DNA of 7,533 bases from Desulfobacterales bacterium. GTDB taxonomy: Bacteria; Desulfobacterota; Desulfobacteria; Desulfobacterales; JAUCGF01. Both the position numbers and the translations under genes were made by a program. Shown here one piece after another: positions 1-5,974 of this stretch (positions are counted from its first letter, which is position 1; every line of letters starts with the position of its first letter). The DNA lies in assembly GCA_029940345.1 (NCBI GenBank), contig JAOZRC010000248.1:1-7533 (forward strand), written 5' to 3'. A model generated the notes under the pieces. That model saw nothing but the letters and a program-made list of their open reading frames with translations. It did not search any database and was not told the DNA's origin.

Positions 1-6
1 ACGGTC

Positions 7-23
7 CCAGGGCGATGCCCTGG
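7..23. repeat. GC-rich hairpin (CCAGGGC-GAT-GCCCTGG)
   Basis: A perfect 7-bp inverted repeat (7-13 and 17-23) encloses a 3-nt GAT loop and sits 13 bp before a second, terminator-like hairpin. The paired-palindrome layout looks like the short intergenic repeats common in environmental Desulfobacterota and similar genomes. That family resemblance is from memory and was not searched. Confidence 0.55.
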
Positions 24-36
24 ACTTTAAAAGTTC

Positions 37-55
37 GCCCTTTCAGGGCTTTTTT
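37..55 (+). terminator. Short Rho-independent terminator of an upstream unit
   Basis: The 5-bp stem GCCCT (37-41) / AGGGC (45-49) has a TTC loop and is followed by six T residues (50-55). It would end transcription coming from left of the window. The stem is short, so it may instead be the second half of the palindromic repeat beginning at 7. Confidence 0.5.
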
Positions 56-271
56 CATTAATCATCATTGACTGTTATAACTGACTGATATTTTTAATCG
101 AATCAATATTGTCACCTTCGAAATCATCTGATTTCTGCCATTTTGGGAATGCACCCTTTTAGCATTGAACAACTCTGGGCAGATATAGGCTGAGTCGTAT
201 CAGTCGCCGTGATCGGGATCGATAATATTTATGAAGTAAATAATTCTTTTATTTAATTCGCGTTCCTTACC

Positions 272-300
272 TTGAATTTAATGTCAATCAGTATTATAGG
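272..300 (+). promoter_or_regulatory. Weak candidate sigma-70 promoter for the cyclase gene
   Basis: The -35 like box TTGAAT (272-277, 4 of 6) is separated by exactly 17 bp from the -10 like box TATAGG (295-300, 4 of 6). It would leave a leader of about 110 nt that contains the hairpins before the cyclase start. The match is only moderate in an AT-rich region, so it may be chance. Confidence 0.3.
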
Positions 301-380
301 AACAGAATTAACGGGGTCAAATTTATACATTAAACGGGTCCGCAACGGTTATCGCCAGTTCCGGCGGCCAGGCCATAACC

Positions 381-400
381 CTTGGGTTTCGGTTCCCAAG
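381..400 (+). promoter_or_regulatory. Leader hairpin upstream of the cyclase start
   Basis: The 6-bp perfect stem CTTGGG (381-386) / CCCAAG (395-400) has an 8-nt loop and lies 19 bp before the ATG at 420. It directly follows a longer-range pairing GGTTAT/ATAACC (346-380). No T-run follows, so it does not look like a terminator. It could shape access to the weak ribosome binding site or be a neutral repeat. Confidence 0.35.
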
Positions 401-419
401 AAATAACAATGAGAGCATT

Positions 420-2195
420 ATGTTCGTTTTTCAATCACTGCGCACCAAATTTATCGCCTTTATTATTTTGCCTGTGTCTGTCGGATTGATCGGGTTGTCG
501 GTGTTGAGCTATCTCACCGCACAGCACCTGCTGTACGCCCAGATGCGGCAAAGCGGTTTCAATTATTTACGGGCCATTGAGGCTGAAATTTCCACGACCA
601 TTGTCAAACTCAAAGCTGTCCTCAATGTGATTGATTTGTCACAATCGTTCCAGCCGGGTAATGTAGCGGCGCTACGTCTGACTTTTGTCAAGATTCATCA
701 CACCATGGGTGAAGCGGTCACCTCTGTCTACGCGGGTTTTGCCGATGGCCGGATGGTGCGCTCCAAGACTGCCAAGCTGCCTGCCGGGTATGATCCGCGC
801 TGGCGGCCCTGGTACACCGACGCCCTAAATCTGCCTTCCGGCAGACCAGACGGTTTGACCGCGCCTTATCTCGACGCTTCCACGAATCATCCGACCATCA
901 CGCTTTATCGTAAAATCCTGGATGATAACAACCGGCTCATGGGCGTGCTGGCCATGGACCTGGACGTAGCCCGATCCTCGCAATATCTAACCGGAAAGGC
1001 CGAACATCTGCCTGAAAGCCAGATCATGCTGGTAAACTCTGATGCCGTCATCCTGCTGGATCGCGATCCAGCCGTCATTGGCCACGAGATTGGCTATGAT
1101 CAGAAACTGCTTAACCAGGAGATTGTCGCCGCCATCAAAAACCCGGCCATAGAGGCGAATCAATGGATCAAAAAACATGAAAGGAATCTATGGTATATCG
1201 GATTTTCCCGCATGGATGTCATGGATGTTTGCGTGGTTGTGATCGCTCCGGCAAAGCAAGTGCTTGAACCGCTGTTTCAACTGGCGTTTAAAATTGCCGG
1301 GGTGACCTTACCGTTGATTATTATCCTGCTGATCTTGCTGCTGATCATGAACCGCAAGATATCTGTTCCGATTATCAATCTTAAAAACTCCGCCTTGCGC
1401 GTCACCGAGCAGGACGCTTACCAGCAACCCCTTGAGATTAAAAGCGGTGATGAAGTCGGGCAGTTGACCAGGGCTTTCAATCTTATGATGGACGGACTGC
1501 GGCAGCGCGATTTTATCAAGGACACCTTTGGCCGCTATGTCACCCGCGAAGTGGTCGAAGAACTGCTGGAAAATCCGGACGGGCTCAAACTGGGCGGTGA
1601 AAAAAGGGAAGTGACCATCCTGTTCAGTGATCTGCGTGGGTTTACGCCTTTATGCGAACAGCTCGCCCCGGATCAGGTCATGTCGATGCTCAACCGTTAC
1701 CTGGGCCGCATGGTTTCGGTGATCAACATTTACAAAGGCACGGTGAACGAATTTATCGGCGATGCGATCCTGGTGTTTTTCGGCGCGCCGGTCAACCACG
1801 ACGATAATGTGGCGCGCGCCGCGGCTTGCGCCCTTGCCATGCAGATGGCCATGGCGGAAATCAACCGGGAGAATGCAAGCCTTGATCTGCCGCCCCTGGC
1901 CATGGGTATCGGCATCAACACCGGCGAGGTGATTGTCGGTAATATCGGAAGTCTGCAACGGGCTAAATACGGCGTGGTCGGACATGCCATCAATGTAGCG
2001 TCGCGTGTGCAAGGCGTGGCTGCGGGCGGCCAGGTTCTGATCACCCAATCGGCATTTGATTATATAAAGGAGATTGCCGTCACCCGCGACCGCCGTTACC
2101 TGAATTTTAAAGGCGTGGAGGAAGATATGGCCATATATGACCTGCGCGGCATGAAGGGCGGTTATCATCTCAGTCTGCCCGATGAAACGCGCTGA
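420..2195 (+). CDS. Membrane receptor class III nucleotide cyclase (Cache-HAMP-CHD), possibly a guanylate cyclase
   Basis: This is a 591-residue inner-membrane sensor that should make a cyclic nucleotide in response to a periplasmic ligand. TM1 lies at about 8-33, followed by a periplasmic dCache-like domain (about 35-285) with the YDPRWRPWY motif at 124-132. TM2 is at 292-310, HAMP at about 311-363, and the cyclase homology domain at about 390-580. Metal-binding aspartates are D404 (FSDLRGFT) and D448 (FIGDA). The transition-state pair is N525 and R529 (INVASR). The base-selecting positions carry E444 and G518, where adenylate cyclases normally have Lys and Thr/Asp. The E/G combination resembles guanine-selecting cyclases such as, as I recall, Synechocystis Cya2. 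The chosen ATG has only a weak GAGAG (411-415) before it, but the reading begins right at TM1 and no better start exists. The gene stands alone, so its cyclic-nucleotide effector is not shown here. Confidence 0.9.
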   Translation: MFVFQSLRTKFIAFIILPVSVGLIGLSVLSYLTAQHLLYAQMRQSGFNYLRAIEAEISTTIVKLKAVLNVIDLSQSFQPGNVAALRLTFVKIHHTMGEAVTSVYAGFADGRMVRSKTAKLPAGYDPRWRPWYTDALNLPSGRPDGLTAPYLDASTNHPTITLYRKILDDNNRLMGVLAMDLDVARSSQYLTGKAEHLPESQIMLVNSDAVILLDRDPAVIGHEIGYDQKLLNQEIVAAIKNPAIEANQWIKKHERNLWYIGFSRMDVMDVCVVVIAPAKQVLEPLFQLAFKIAGVTLPLIIILLILLLIMNRKISVPIINLKNSALRVTEQDAYQQPLEIKSGDEVGQLTRAFNLMMDGLRQRDFIKDTFGRYVTREVVEELLENPDGLKLGGEKREVTILFSDLRGFTPLCEQLAPDQVMSMLNRYLGRMVSVINIYKGTVNEFIGDAILVFFGAPVNHDDNVARAAACALAMQMAMAEINRENASLDLPPLAMGIGINTGEVIVGNIGSLQRAKYGVVGHAINVASRVQGVAAGGQVLITQSAFDYIKEIAVTRDRRYLNFKGVEEDMAIYDLRGMKGGYHLSLPDETR

Positions 2196-2218
2196 AGAAT
2201 TATCCGAACGTTTATGGA

Positions 2219-2902
2219 TTAATAAGGCGGCTCTGCGGGGCCGTCATAACCACACATCCCAACCCGGGGAGAATTGTATAATGGCACGGGTTCGCCATAG
2301 TCATCGTGCGGATGCTTCTTAACATGCCGGTCACATAACAAACCGGGCTTGTCATGTTCAGACACACACTCCATGCATAACCACGAGGCGTTTTGATCAC
2401 ATTCCATGCAAGCAACTTCAGGGAGTTGGTTACGGGCCATGAGAAAAATCGGTTGTTTGGTAAGCGGTTTACCCTGGCGTTCTCCGATTACCTTGGTTAA
2501 GGTTTCAGAAGACGTTCCGAAATCATAAATATGGATAAGTTCGATTCCTTTGTCGAAAACCCGGTTCACCGGTGTATCCATCGGGATTTCATCTCCTCGC
2601 CACCCGCCGATGGAAAATTGGCTCAAATGGCCGCAACACTCCAACCAGATAGCTCGTAGGTAATTATCCAAATCTTCCAGTTCCGCCGAACCTGTCATTT
2701 CCAAATGTAGCCAGAAATCTTTCTGCCAGGTATCCGATATTAGCAAATGATAAATTTTATGCTTTTTACCCGCTTTCTTGTTCGCTTCCTCAATCGTTTT
2801 TTGGTACTTTGTACATTTGGGAAAATGCCGTGTCAGGCCGCCCTTAGTCATTTCACGGCCACAAAATTTACATTCGCCGCGTGATTGCTTTGTTCTGGGC
2901 AT
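2219..2902 (-). CDS. Zinc-finger protein with a pRiA4b ORF-3-like domain, function unknown
   Basis: This 227-residue soluble protein has three parts. An N-terminal C2HC finger uses C11, C14, H26 and C30. A middle region (about 48-140) resembles the plasmid pRiA4b ORF-3-like domain (Pfam PF07929), with the conserved stretches WLHLEMTGSAELEDLDNYLR (64-83) and LIHIYDFGTSSET (122-134). A C-terminal cysteine/histidine module uses C165, C168, C176, C179, C190, H193 and H197, spaced like a B-box or zinc ribbon. The whole layout and the ending resemble a conserved stand-alone family seen in many bacteria, so it looks full length. The start is supported by AAGGAG (2911-2916) 8 nt before the ATG, and a good promoter lies at 2946-2974. 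The gene is convergent with the cyclase (23-bp gap) and lies downstream of selC on the same strand. Nucleic-acid binding is a guess from the fingers; the biochemical role is unknown. Confidence 0.88.
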   Translation of the reverse strand: MPRTKQSRGECKFCGREMTKGGLTRHFPKCTKYQKTIEEANKKAGKKHKIYHLLISDTWQKDFWLHLEMTGSAELEDLDNYLRAIWLECCGHLSQFSIGGWRGDEIPMDTPVNRVFDKGIELIHIYDFGTSSETLTKVIGERQGKPLTKQPIFLMARNQLPEVACMECDQNASWLCMECVSEHDKPGLLCDRHVKKHPHDDYGEPVPLYNSPRVGMCGYDGPAEPPY

Positions 2903-2945
2903 CGGGTTCTCTCCTTACTGTTGTGTTTGATTCAGTTCATTATTC

Positions 2946-2974
2946 AGAATAGCCAAACAAAACAATGTTGACAA
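2946..2974 (-). promoter_or_regulatory. Sigma-70 type promoter of the zinc-finger gene
   Basis: On the minus strand, TTGTCA (2969-2974, 5 of 6) is followed after exactly 17 bp by TATTCT (2946-2951, 4 of 6). Transcription would begin near 2939, giving a leader of about 36 nt with the ribosome binding site at its end. It gives the gene its own promoter, separate from selC. Confidence 0.65.
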
Positions 2975-2978
2975 TTTT

Positions 2979-2989
2979 CCGAAATTCGG
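2979..2989. promoter_or_regulatory. 11-bp palindrome next to the -35 box (possible operator)
   Basis: The sequence CCGAA-A-TTCGG is a perfect palindrome with a central base. It ends 4 bp upstream of the zinc-finger gene's -35 box. A sibling palindrome of the same form occupies the matching place before trxA (4445-4455), which makes an operator role more plausible. No regulator is visible in the window. Confidence 0.4.
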
Positions 2990-3009
2990 TCAAACTGGAT
3001 TCATTTTAC

Positions 3010-3024
3010 AATTCCGTGGGAATT
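3010..3024. repeat. Small hairpin (AATTCC-GTG-GGAATT) downstream of selC
   Basis: A 6-bp inverted repeat (3010-3015 and 3019-3024) lies about 30 bp beyond the 3' end of selC on the minus strand. It could help end selC transcription, but no T-run follows on that strand, so it is not a standard terminator. Confidence 0.3.
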
Positions 3025-3054
3025 TGGAAATTTTTCGGGAATGATAAGGCAAGT

Positions 3055-3152
3055 TGGCGGAAGTGCATGGGAATCGAACCCACCCGAGACGGTTCTAGCG
3101 CCTCACACCGGATTTGAAGTCCGGGAGCCTCACCAGTAAGCTGCGCACTTCC
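3055..3152 (-). tRNA. selC: tRNA-Sec (anticodon UCA), selenocysteine
   Basis: This gene encodes the UGA-decoding tRNA that is charged with serine, converted to selenocysteyl-tRNA by SelA, and delivered by SelB. On the minus strand it has an 8-bp acceptor stem (GGAAGTGC at 3145-3152 with GCACTTCC at 3059-3066). A 5-bp anticodon stem carries the loop CTTCAAA, with anticodon TCA at 3115-3117. There is a long variable arm with a 6-bp stem (GAGGCG/CGTCTC) and a 5-bp T stem with loop TTCGATT. The 8+5 acceptor-T arm, the long variable arm and discriminator G at 3058 are the bacterial tRNA-Sec hallmarks and separate it from tRNA-Ser and tRNA-Leu. The 3' CCA is encoded (3055-3057). A promoter sits just upstream. 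The genome should therefore also carry selA, selB and selD, and at least one selenoprotein. Confidence 0.97.
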
Positions 3153-3170
3153 ATAGTTACTGTCGGTGCG

Positions 3171-3200
3171 TTATTACACCAGGGCATCACTTATTGTCAA
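3171..3200 (-). promoter_or_regulatory. Promoter of selC
   Basis: On the minus strand a perfect TTGACA (3195-3200) is followed after 18 bp by TAATAA (3171-3176, 3 of 6). The start would fall around 3164, about 12 nt before the mature tRNA 5' end at 3152. It lies in the 74-bp divergent gap shared with the peptidase gene. Confidence 0.6.
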
Positions 3201-3226
3201 TCTATTTTGAGGAAGAGCGATAAAAA

Positions 3227-4378
3227 ATGAAAGTAAACCGAGACAGGCTGGCTGACACTTTTAAATGTTTGGCCGAGATAGATAGTATTTCCAGGGCTGA
3301 AAGCGCAATTTGCTCCGAAATCAGGCAAAGACTTGATTTATTAGGCGCTAAAACGGTTATTGATGACTCCGCATCACAAACCGGTAGTGACACAGGCAAC
3401 CTGACAGCCTTTTTTGAAGGTCATAACAGCAACGCCGCCCCGCTTCTGCTGAATGCCCATATGGATACGGTTGAACCCGGTCGCGGAATCAAAGCGGTTT
3501 TGGAAGACGGCGTATTCACCAGCGCGGGTGATACGATTTTAGGTGCGGATGACAAAAGCGCTATTGCGATCCTTCTGGAGACAATGAACGTTTTGAAAGA
3601 AAACCATCTGCATCACGGACCGCTTGAGCTTGTTTTCACCACTTGTGAAGAGATCGGTCTGCTAGGCGCTCTCCATCTTGATTTAAACCCACTTCAGTCT
3701 ACTATGGGGTATGCTCTGGATGCAACAGATATTAATGGAATTATTACCCGCGCACCGTCCGCGCGTTGGTTTGATTTTAAAATCCATGGCAAATCCGCCC
3801 ATGCCGGCGCAGCGCCTGAAAAAGGGATCAACGCCATCGCACTGGCCAGTAAAGCGATTGCCTCACTGGAAATCGGACGTATTGATCATGAAACAACAGC
3901 CAACATCGGCGTTATCAAAGGCGGATTGGCTGCCAATATTGTTCCGGATCTGGTGACAGTCACCGGTGAAGTTCGCAGCCATGATGCAAGTAAATTGGAA
4001 CAATACGCGGATAACATGGTTCTGGCGTTTAAAGACGCTGTTAAAACCGATAAAAAGCCAACCGGTGAATTTGAACCTCCCTATCTGACAGTTGATATTT
4101 TAAATGAATTCCCCGGAACAAAAATCCCAGATAATCATCCCATCGTTATGCTTGCGCAGAATGCTGCCAAAAATTTGGGACGTTCTTTGGAGATAAAAAG
4201 CTCCGGCGGTTGTGCTGATGCCAATATTTTATTTCAAAAAGGACTTGCCATGGGCGTCCTCGGCACCGGAATGCGCAAGATGCACACGACCAGGGAAACC
4301 GTAGGGCTTGACGATATGATCGCAGGATGTCATCTTTTGATTGAAATCATCCGGGTTCATAGTAAAACGTTGCCATGA
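3227..4378 (+). CDS. PepT-like M20 family metallopeptidase (aminotripeptidase type)
   Basis: This 383-residue cytoplasmic di-zinc exopeptidase probably releases N-terminal residues from short peptides during peptide recycling. The M20 motifs are all present: H78 with D80 in NAHMDT, the bridging D108 in LGADDKSA, general base E141 with ligand E142 in TTCEEIG, D165 in ALDATD, and H353 in KMHTTRE. The dimerisation lid lies between about 175 and 285, with KSAHAGAAPEKGINA at its start. The length and the EEIGLLGA and SGGCADAN stretches fit the PepT-like (TIGR01883-type) subgroup better than classical PepT, which is slightly longer. The start is supported by GAGGAAG (3209-3215), 11 nt before the ATG. 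It is divergent from selC and stands alone. The exact substrate is unknown, and related M20 amidases or deacetylases cannot be fully excluded. Confidence 0.88.
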   Translation: MKVNRDRLADTFKCLAEIDSISRAESAICSEIRQRLDLLGAKTVIDDSASQTGSDTGNLTAFFEGHNSNAAPLLLNAHMDTVEPGRGIKAVLEDGVFTSAGDTILGADDKSAIAILLETMNVLKENHLHHGPLELVFTTCEEIGLLGALHLDLNPLQSTMGYALDATDINGIITRAPSARWFDFKIHGKSAHAGAAPEKGINAIALASKAIASLEIGRIDHETTANIGVIKGGLAANIVPDLVTVTGEVRSHDASKLEQYADNMVLAFKDAVKTDKKPTGEFEPPYLTVDILNEFPGTKIPDNHPIVMLAQNAAKNLGRSLEIKSSGGCADANILFQKGLAMGVLGTGMRKMHTTRETVGLDDMIAGCHLLIEIIRVHSKTLP

Positions 4379-4444
4379 TTTTTAATTCAAATCAGTCGTA
4401 GCAATGCGCATCGAAGCGTGATCTTGGGGGCTAAAGCCGTATTG

Positions 4445-4455
4445 CCGGAATCCGG
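4445..4455. promoter_or_regulatory. 11-bp palindrome next to the trxA -35 box (possible operator)
   Basis: CCGGA-A-TCCGG is a perfect palindrome with a central base. It ends 3 bp before the trxA -35 box. It shares form and position with the palindrome at 2979-2989, together giving CCGRA-W-TYCGG. A site so close to -35 suits an activator or repressor contacting RNA polymerase, but this is inference. Confidence 0.42.
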
Positions 4456-4458
4456 TGC

Positions 4459-4487
4459 TTGACATTATATTGTGACACCATTATATT
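4459..4487 (+). promoter_or_regulatory. Strong sigma-70 promoter of trxA
   Basis: A consensus -35 TTGACA (4459-4464), a 17-bp spacer and -10 TATATT (4482-4487, 5 of 6) precede trxA. Transcription would begin near 4494, about 30 nt before the trxA ATG. The TTG of the -35 box is also an in-frame start triplet, which makes a naive reading of trxA 22 codons too long. Confidence 0.82.
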
Positions 4488-4524
4488 GAGTGCAAAGATA
4501 AATCAAAGAAAGGTGGAGAACATC

Positions 4525-4857
4525 ATGAGTGATAGTGAAAACATTTTAGAGATTGATGATGATAGTTTCCAGGCTGAAGCACTTAGTGGCGACAAACCGG
4601 TGTTTGTCGATTTCTGGGCGCCGTGGTGCGGTCCCTGCCGTGCAATCGGCCCCATTGTTGAACAATTGGCCGAAGCGTATGGCGACCAGATGAAATTTGC
4701 CAAGTGTAATGTGGATGATAGTCCCGCAACCCCCACCCAATATGGCATTCGCTCAATTCCCACGCTGATGATTTTTAAAAATGGCGAGGCTGTTGAACAA
4801 ATCACCGGTGTTGTTTCTAAAATACGGATAGAAGAATCAATTAAAAAGGCCTTATAG
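4525..4857 (+). CDS. trxA: Thioredoxin
   Basis: This 110-residue cytoplasmic dithiol protein reduces disulfides in client proteins and is recharged by the thioredoxin reductase encoded next door. The active site is WCGPC (C35, C38) after FVDFWAP, the cis-proline is P79 in RSIPT, and the fold is full length. One further cysteine, C61, lies in KFAKCNVDD. The N-terminus is a few residues longer and more acidic than E. coli Trx. I chose ATG 4525 because GGTGGAG (4512-4518) lies 6 nt before it. The in-frame upstream TTG at 4459 lies inside the -35 box, before the predicted transcription start, so it cannot be the translation start. The gene has its own strong promoter and is separated from trxB by a palindromic element. 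Confidence 0.96.
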   Translation: MSDSENILEIDDDSFQAEALSGDKPVFVDFWAPWCGPCRAIGPIVEQLAEAYGDQMKFAKCNVDDSPATPTQYGIRSIPTLMIFKNGEAVEQITGVVSKIRIEESIKKAL

Positions 4858-4860
4858 AAA

Positions 4861-5000
4861 AGGCATCCTTCATTTGACAGTTTACACTTTGTCCCTTCAG
4901 GGACATAATATCTATAAAAAAGGCTTACAAGTACGATAAGTCCCGTAGGGACGAAATAGAAAAAATGTAAACTGCTTTGATACTATTTTGAAGGATGCCT
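4861..5000. mobile_element. 140-bp nested-palindrome, MITE-like element
   Basis: Perfect 12-bp terminal inverted repeats AGGCATCCTTCA (4861-4872) and TGAAGGATGCCT (4989-5000) bound the element. Inside, CAGTTTACA (4878-4886) pairs with TGTAAACTG (4966-4974). Two compact hairpins follow within that: GTCCC-TTCA-GGGAC (4891-4904) and GTCCC-GTA-GGGAC (4940-4952). It encodes nothing. A related end recurs at 7361-7390, so it is a dispersed repeat. No transposase is present and no clear target-site duplication is visible, so mobility in trans (or REP-like behaviour) is inferred. Confidence 0.7.
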
Positions 5001-5005
5001 ATAAA
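4977..5005 (+). promoter_or_regulatory. Promoter at the element edge driving trxB-bamD
   Basis: TTGATA (4977-4982, 5 of 6), a 17-bp spacer and TATAAA (5000-5005, 5 of 6) form a near-consensus promoter. The -35 box and spacer lie inside the palindromic element, and the first base of the -10 is the element's last base. Transcription would begin near 5012, giving a 30-nt leader to trxB. Confidence 0.68.
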
Positions 5006-5018
5006 AATAAGGCATCCT
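4992..5018. repeat. Hairpin formed by the element end and a third copy of AGGCATCCT
   Basis: AGGATGCCT (4992-5000) is perfectly complementary to AGGCATCCT (5010-5018), with a 9-nt AT-rich loop, followed by GATTTTATC. The left arm can alternatively pair with 4861-4869, so the two folds exclude each other. It could act as a weak terminator for trxA transcripts, although the following T-run is poor. Confidence 0.5.
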
Positions 5019-5041
5019 GATTTTATCATTTAGGAGTTATC

Positions 5042-5974
5042 ATGCAAAATGTCGATTATGATCTTGTGATCATTGGTGGCGGTCCGGCGGGTATGACGGC
5101 CGGACTTTATGCTGCTCGCGCCCGGCTTAATGTCATTCTGATTGAACGAATGTCGCCGGGCGGTCAAGTGTTGGTGACCGACTGGATTGAAAACTATCCG
5201 GGTTTCCCCGAAGGTCTGTCCGGTGCCGATTTAGCCATGAAAATGAGTGAACAGGCGCAACGGTTCGGTCTTGAGATTGAGTATGATGAAGTGCAATCCC
5301 TTGATCTTAAAACCGATGTGAAAACAGTTCGGCTTAGTGGTAAAACAATCACCACCCACGCCATTATTCTTGCCACCGGCGCATCTCCGCGAAAACTTGG
5401 CGTTCCCGGGGAAGATATGTTAATCGGTCGGGGGATCTCTTTCTGCGGCACTTGCGATGGGCCTTTTTATAAAGATAAAATTGTCGCGGCCGTTGGCGGC
5501 GGAGACACAGCCGTTCAGGAAAGTGTTTTTTTAACCAAATTTGCCAAAAAAGTTATTTTAATCCATCGTCGTGATGAACTTAGGGCAACCCGCATTTTGC
5601 AAGAACGTGCCTTTGAAAATGATAAGATCGAAATTTTATGGGATTCTATCGTTACAAGCGTCAGCGGCGGCTTAATGAATTTGGATACGGTGAATGTTGA
5701 AAATGTCAAAACCGGTGAGACTCAGAAACTGGGTGTTGACGGATGTTTTATTTGGGTGGGCATCAAGCCGAACGCCGGTTTTCTGGATGACGCGATTAAA
5801 CTGGATGATTATGGATTTGTCATAACCGATCAGAATATGGAAACGTCTGTACCCGGTGTTTTTGCCGCAGGCGATGGCCGCATGACACCGTTACGCCAAA
5901 TTGCAACTGCTGTGGGTGACGGCTCTATAGCCGCTTTCAAGGCCGAACATTATATCGAAAATGTGAATAAATGA
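5042..5974 (+). CDS. trxB: Thioredoxin reductase (NADPH, low-molecular-weight type)
   Basis: This 310-residue cytoplasmic FAD enzyme passes electrons from NADPH to thioredoxin. The FAD-binding IIGGGPAG is at 10-17. The redox pair C135/C138 lies in FCGTCDG, a CGTC variant of the more usual CATC. The NADPH-binding VGGGDTA begins at 151, and HRRDELR (175-181) supplies the arginines that favour NADPH over NADH. The second FAD contact AAGD (275-278) precedes RQIATAVGDGSIAA. The length is typical for the bacterial enzyme. The start is supported by AGGAG (5032-5036) 5 nt before the ATG. The gene follows trxA, overlaps bamD by 4 bp, and appears to be driven by the promoter at the element edge. Confidence 0.96.
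   Translation: MQNVDYDLVIIGGGPAGMTAGLYAARARLNVILIERMSPGGQVLVTDWIENYPGFPEGLSGADLAMKMSEQAQRFGLEIEYDEVQSLDLKTDVKTVRLSGKTITTHAIILATGASPRKLGVPGEDMLIGRGISFCGTCDGPFYKDKIVAAVGGGDTAVQESVFLTKFAKKVILIHRRDELRATRILQERAFENDKIEILWDSIVTSVSGGLMNLDTVNVENVKTGETQKLGVDGCFIWVGIKPNAGFLDDAIKLDDYGFVITDQNMETSVPGVFAAGDGRMTPLRQIATAVGDGSIAAFKAEHYIENVNK

Larger units (their letters stand above)
56..419. other. Gene-poor intergenic region before the cyclase
   Basis: No convincing gene is seen in these 364 bases on either strand; the longest frames are short and lack a start with a ribosome binding site. The left two thirds are AT-rich. The last 75 bases are GC-rich and able to fold: GGTTAT (346-351) can pair with ATAACC (375-380), followed by a second hairpin at 381-400. 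A weak promoter candidate lies at 272-300. The stretch near 311-345 holds two related motifs, acggggtc and acgggtc. I checked for common riboswitch signatures such as GEMM and TPP cores and did not recognise one. Confidence 0.5.

Noticed and set aside
78..158. Minus-strand frame of 27 codons (ending in NIDSIKNISQL) that looks somewhat protein-like
   Set aside because: It is too short, closed by a stop on its upstream side, and has no start or recognised family. It could be a gene remnant but cannot be supported.
346..400. c-di-GMP (GEMM) riboswitch before the cyclase
   Set aside because: The conserved GEMM core blocks are absent; only ordinary hairpins are seen.
1650..2168. A 172-codon minus-strand open frame opposite the cyclase domain
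   Set aside because: It is a shadow of a well-supported catalytic domain on the other strand, with no recognisable protein features.
4459..4524. A 22-codon N-terminal extension of thioredoxin starting at TTG
   Set aside because: The TTG is part of the -35 box and lies before the predicted transcription start. ATG 4525 has a good ribosome binding site and matches the family's N-terminus.
4891..4952. A CRISPR-like pair of repeats (two GTCCC hairpins 36 bp apart)
   Set aside because: There are only two short, non-identical palindromes nested inside a larger inverted repeat, with no regular spacers.
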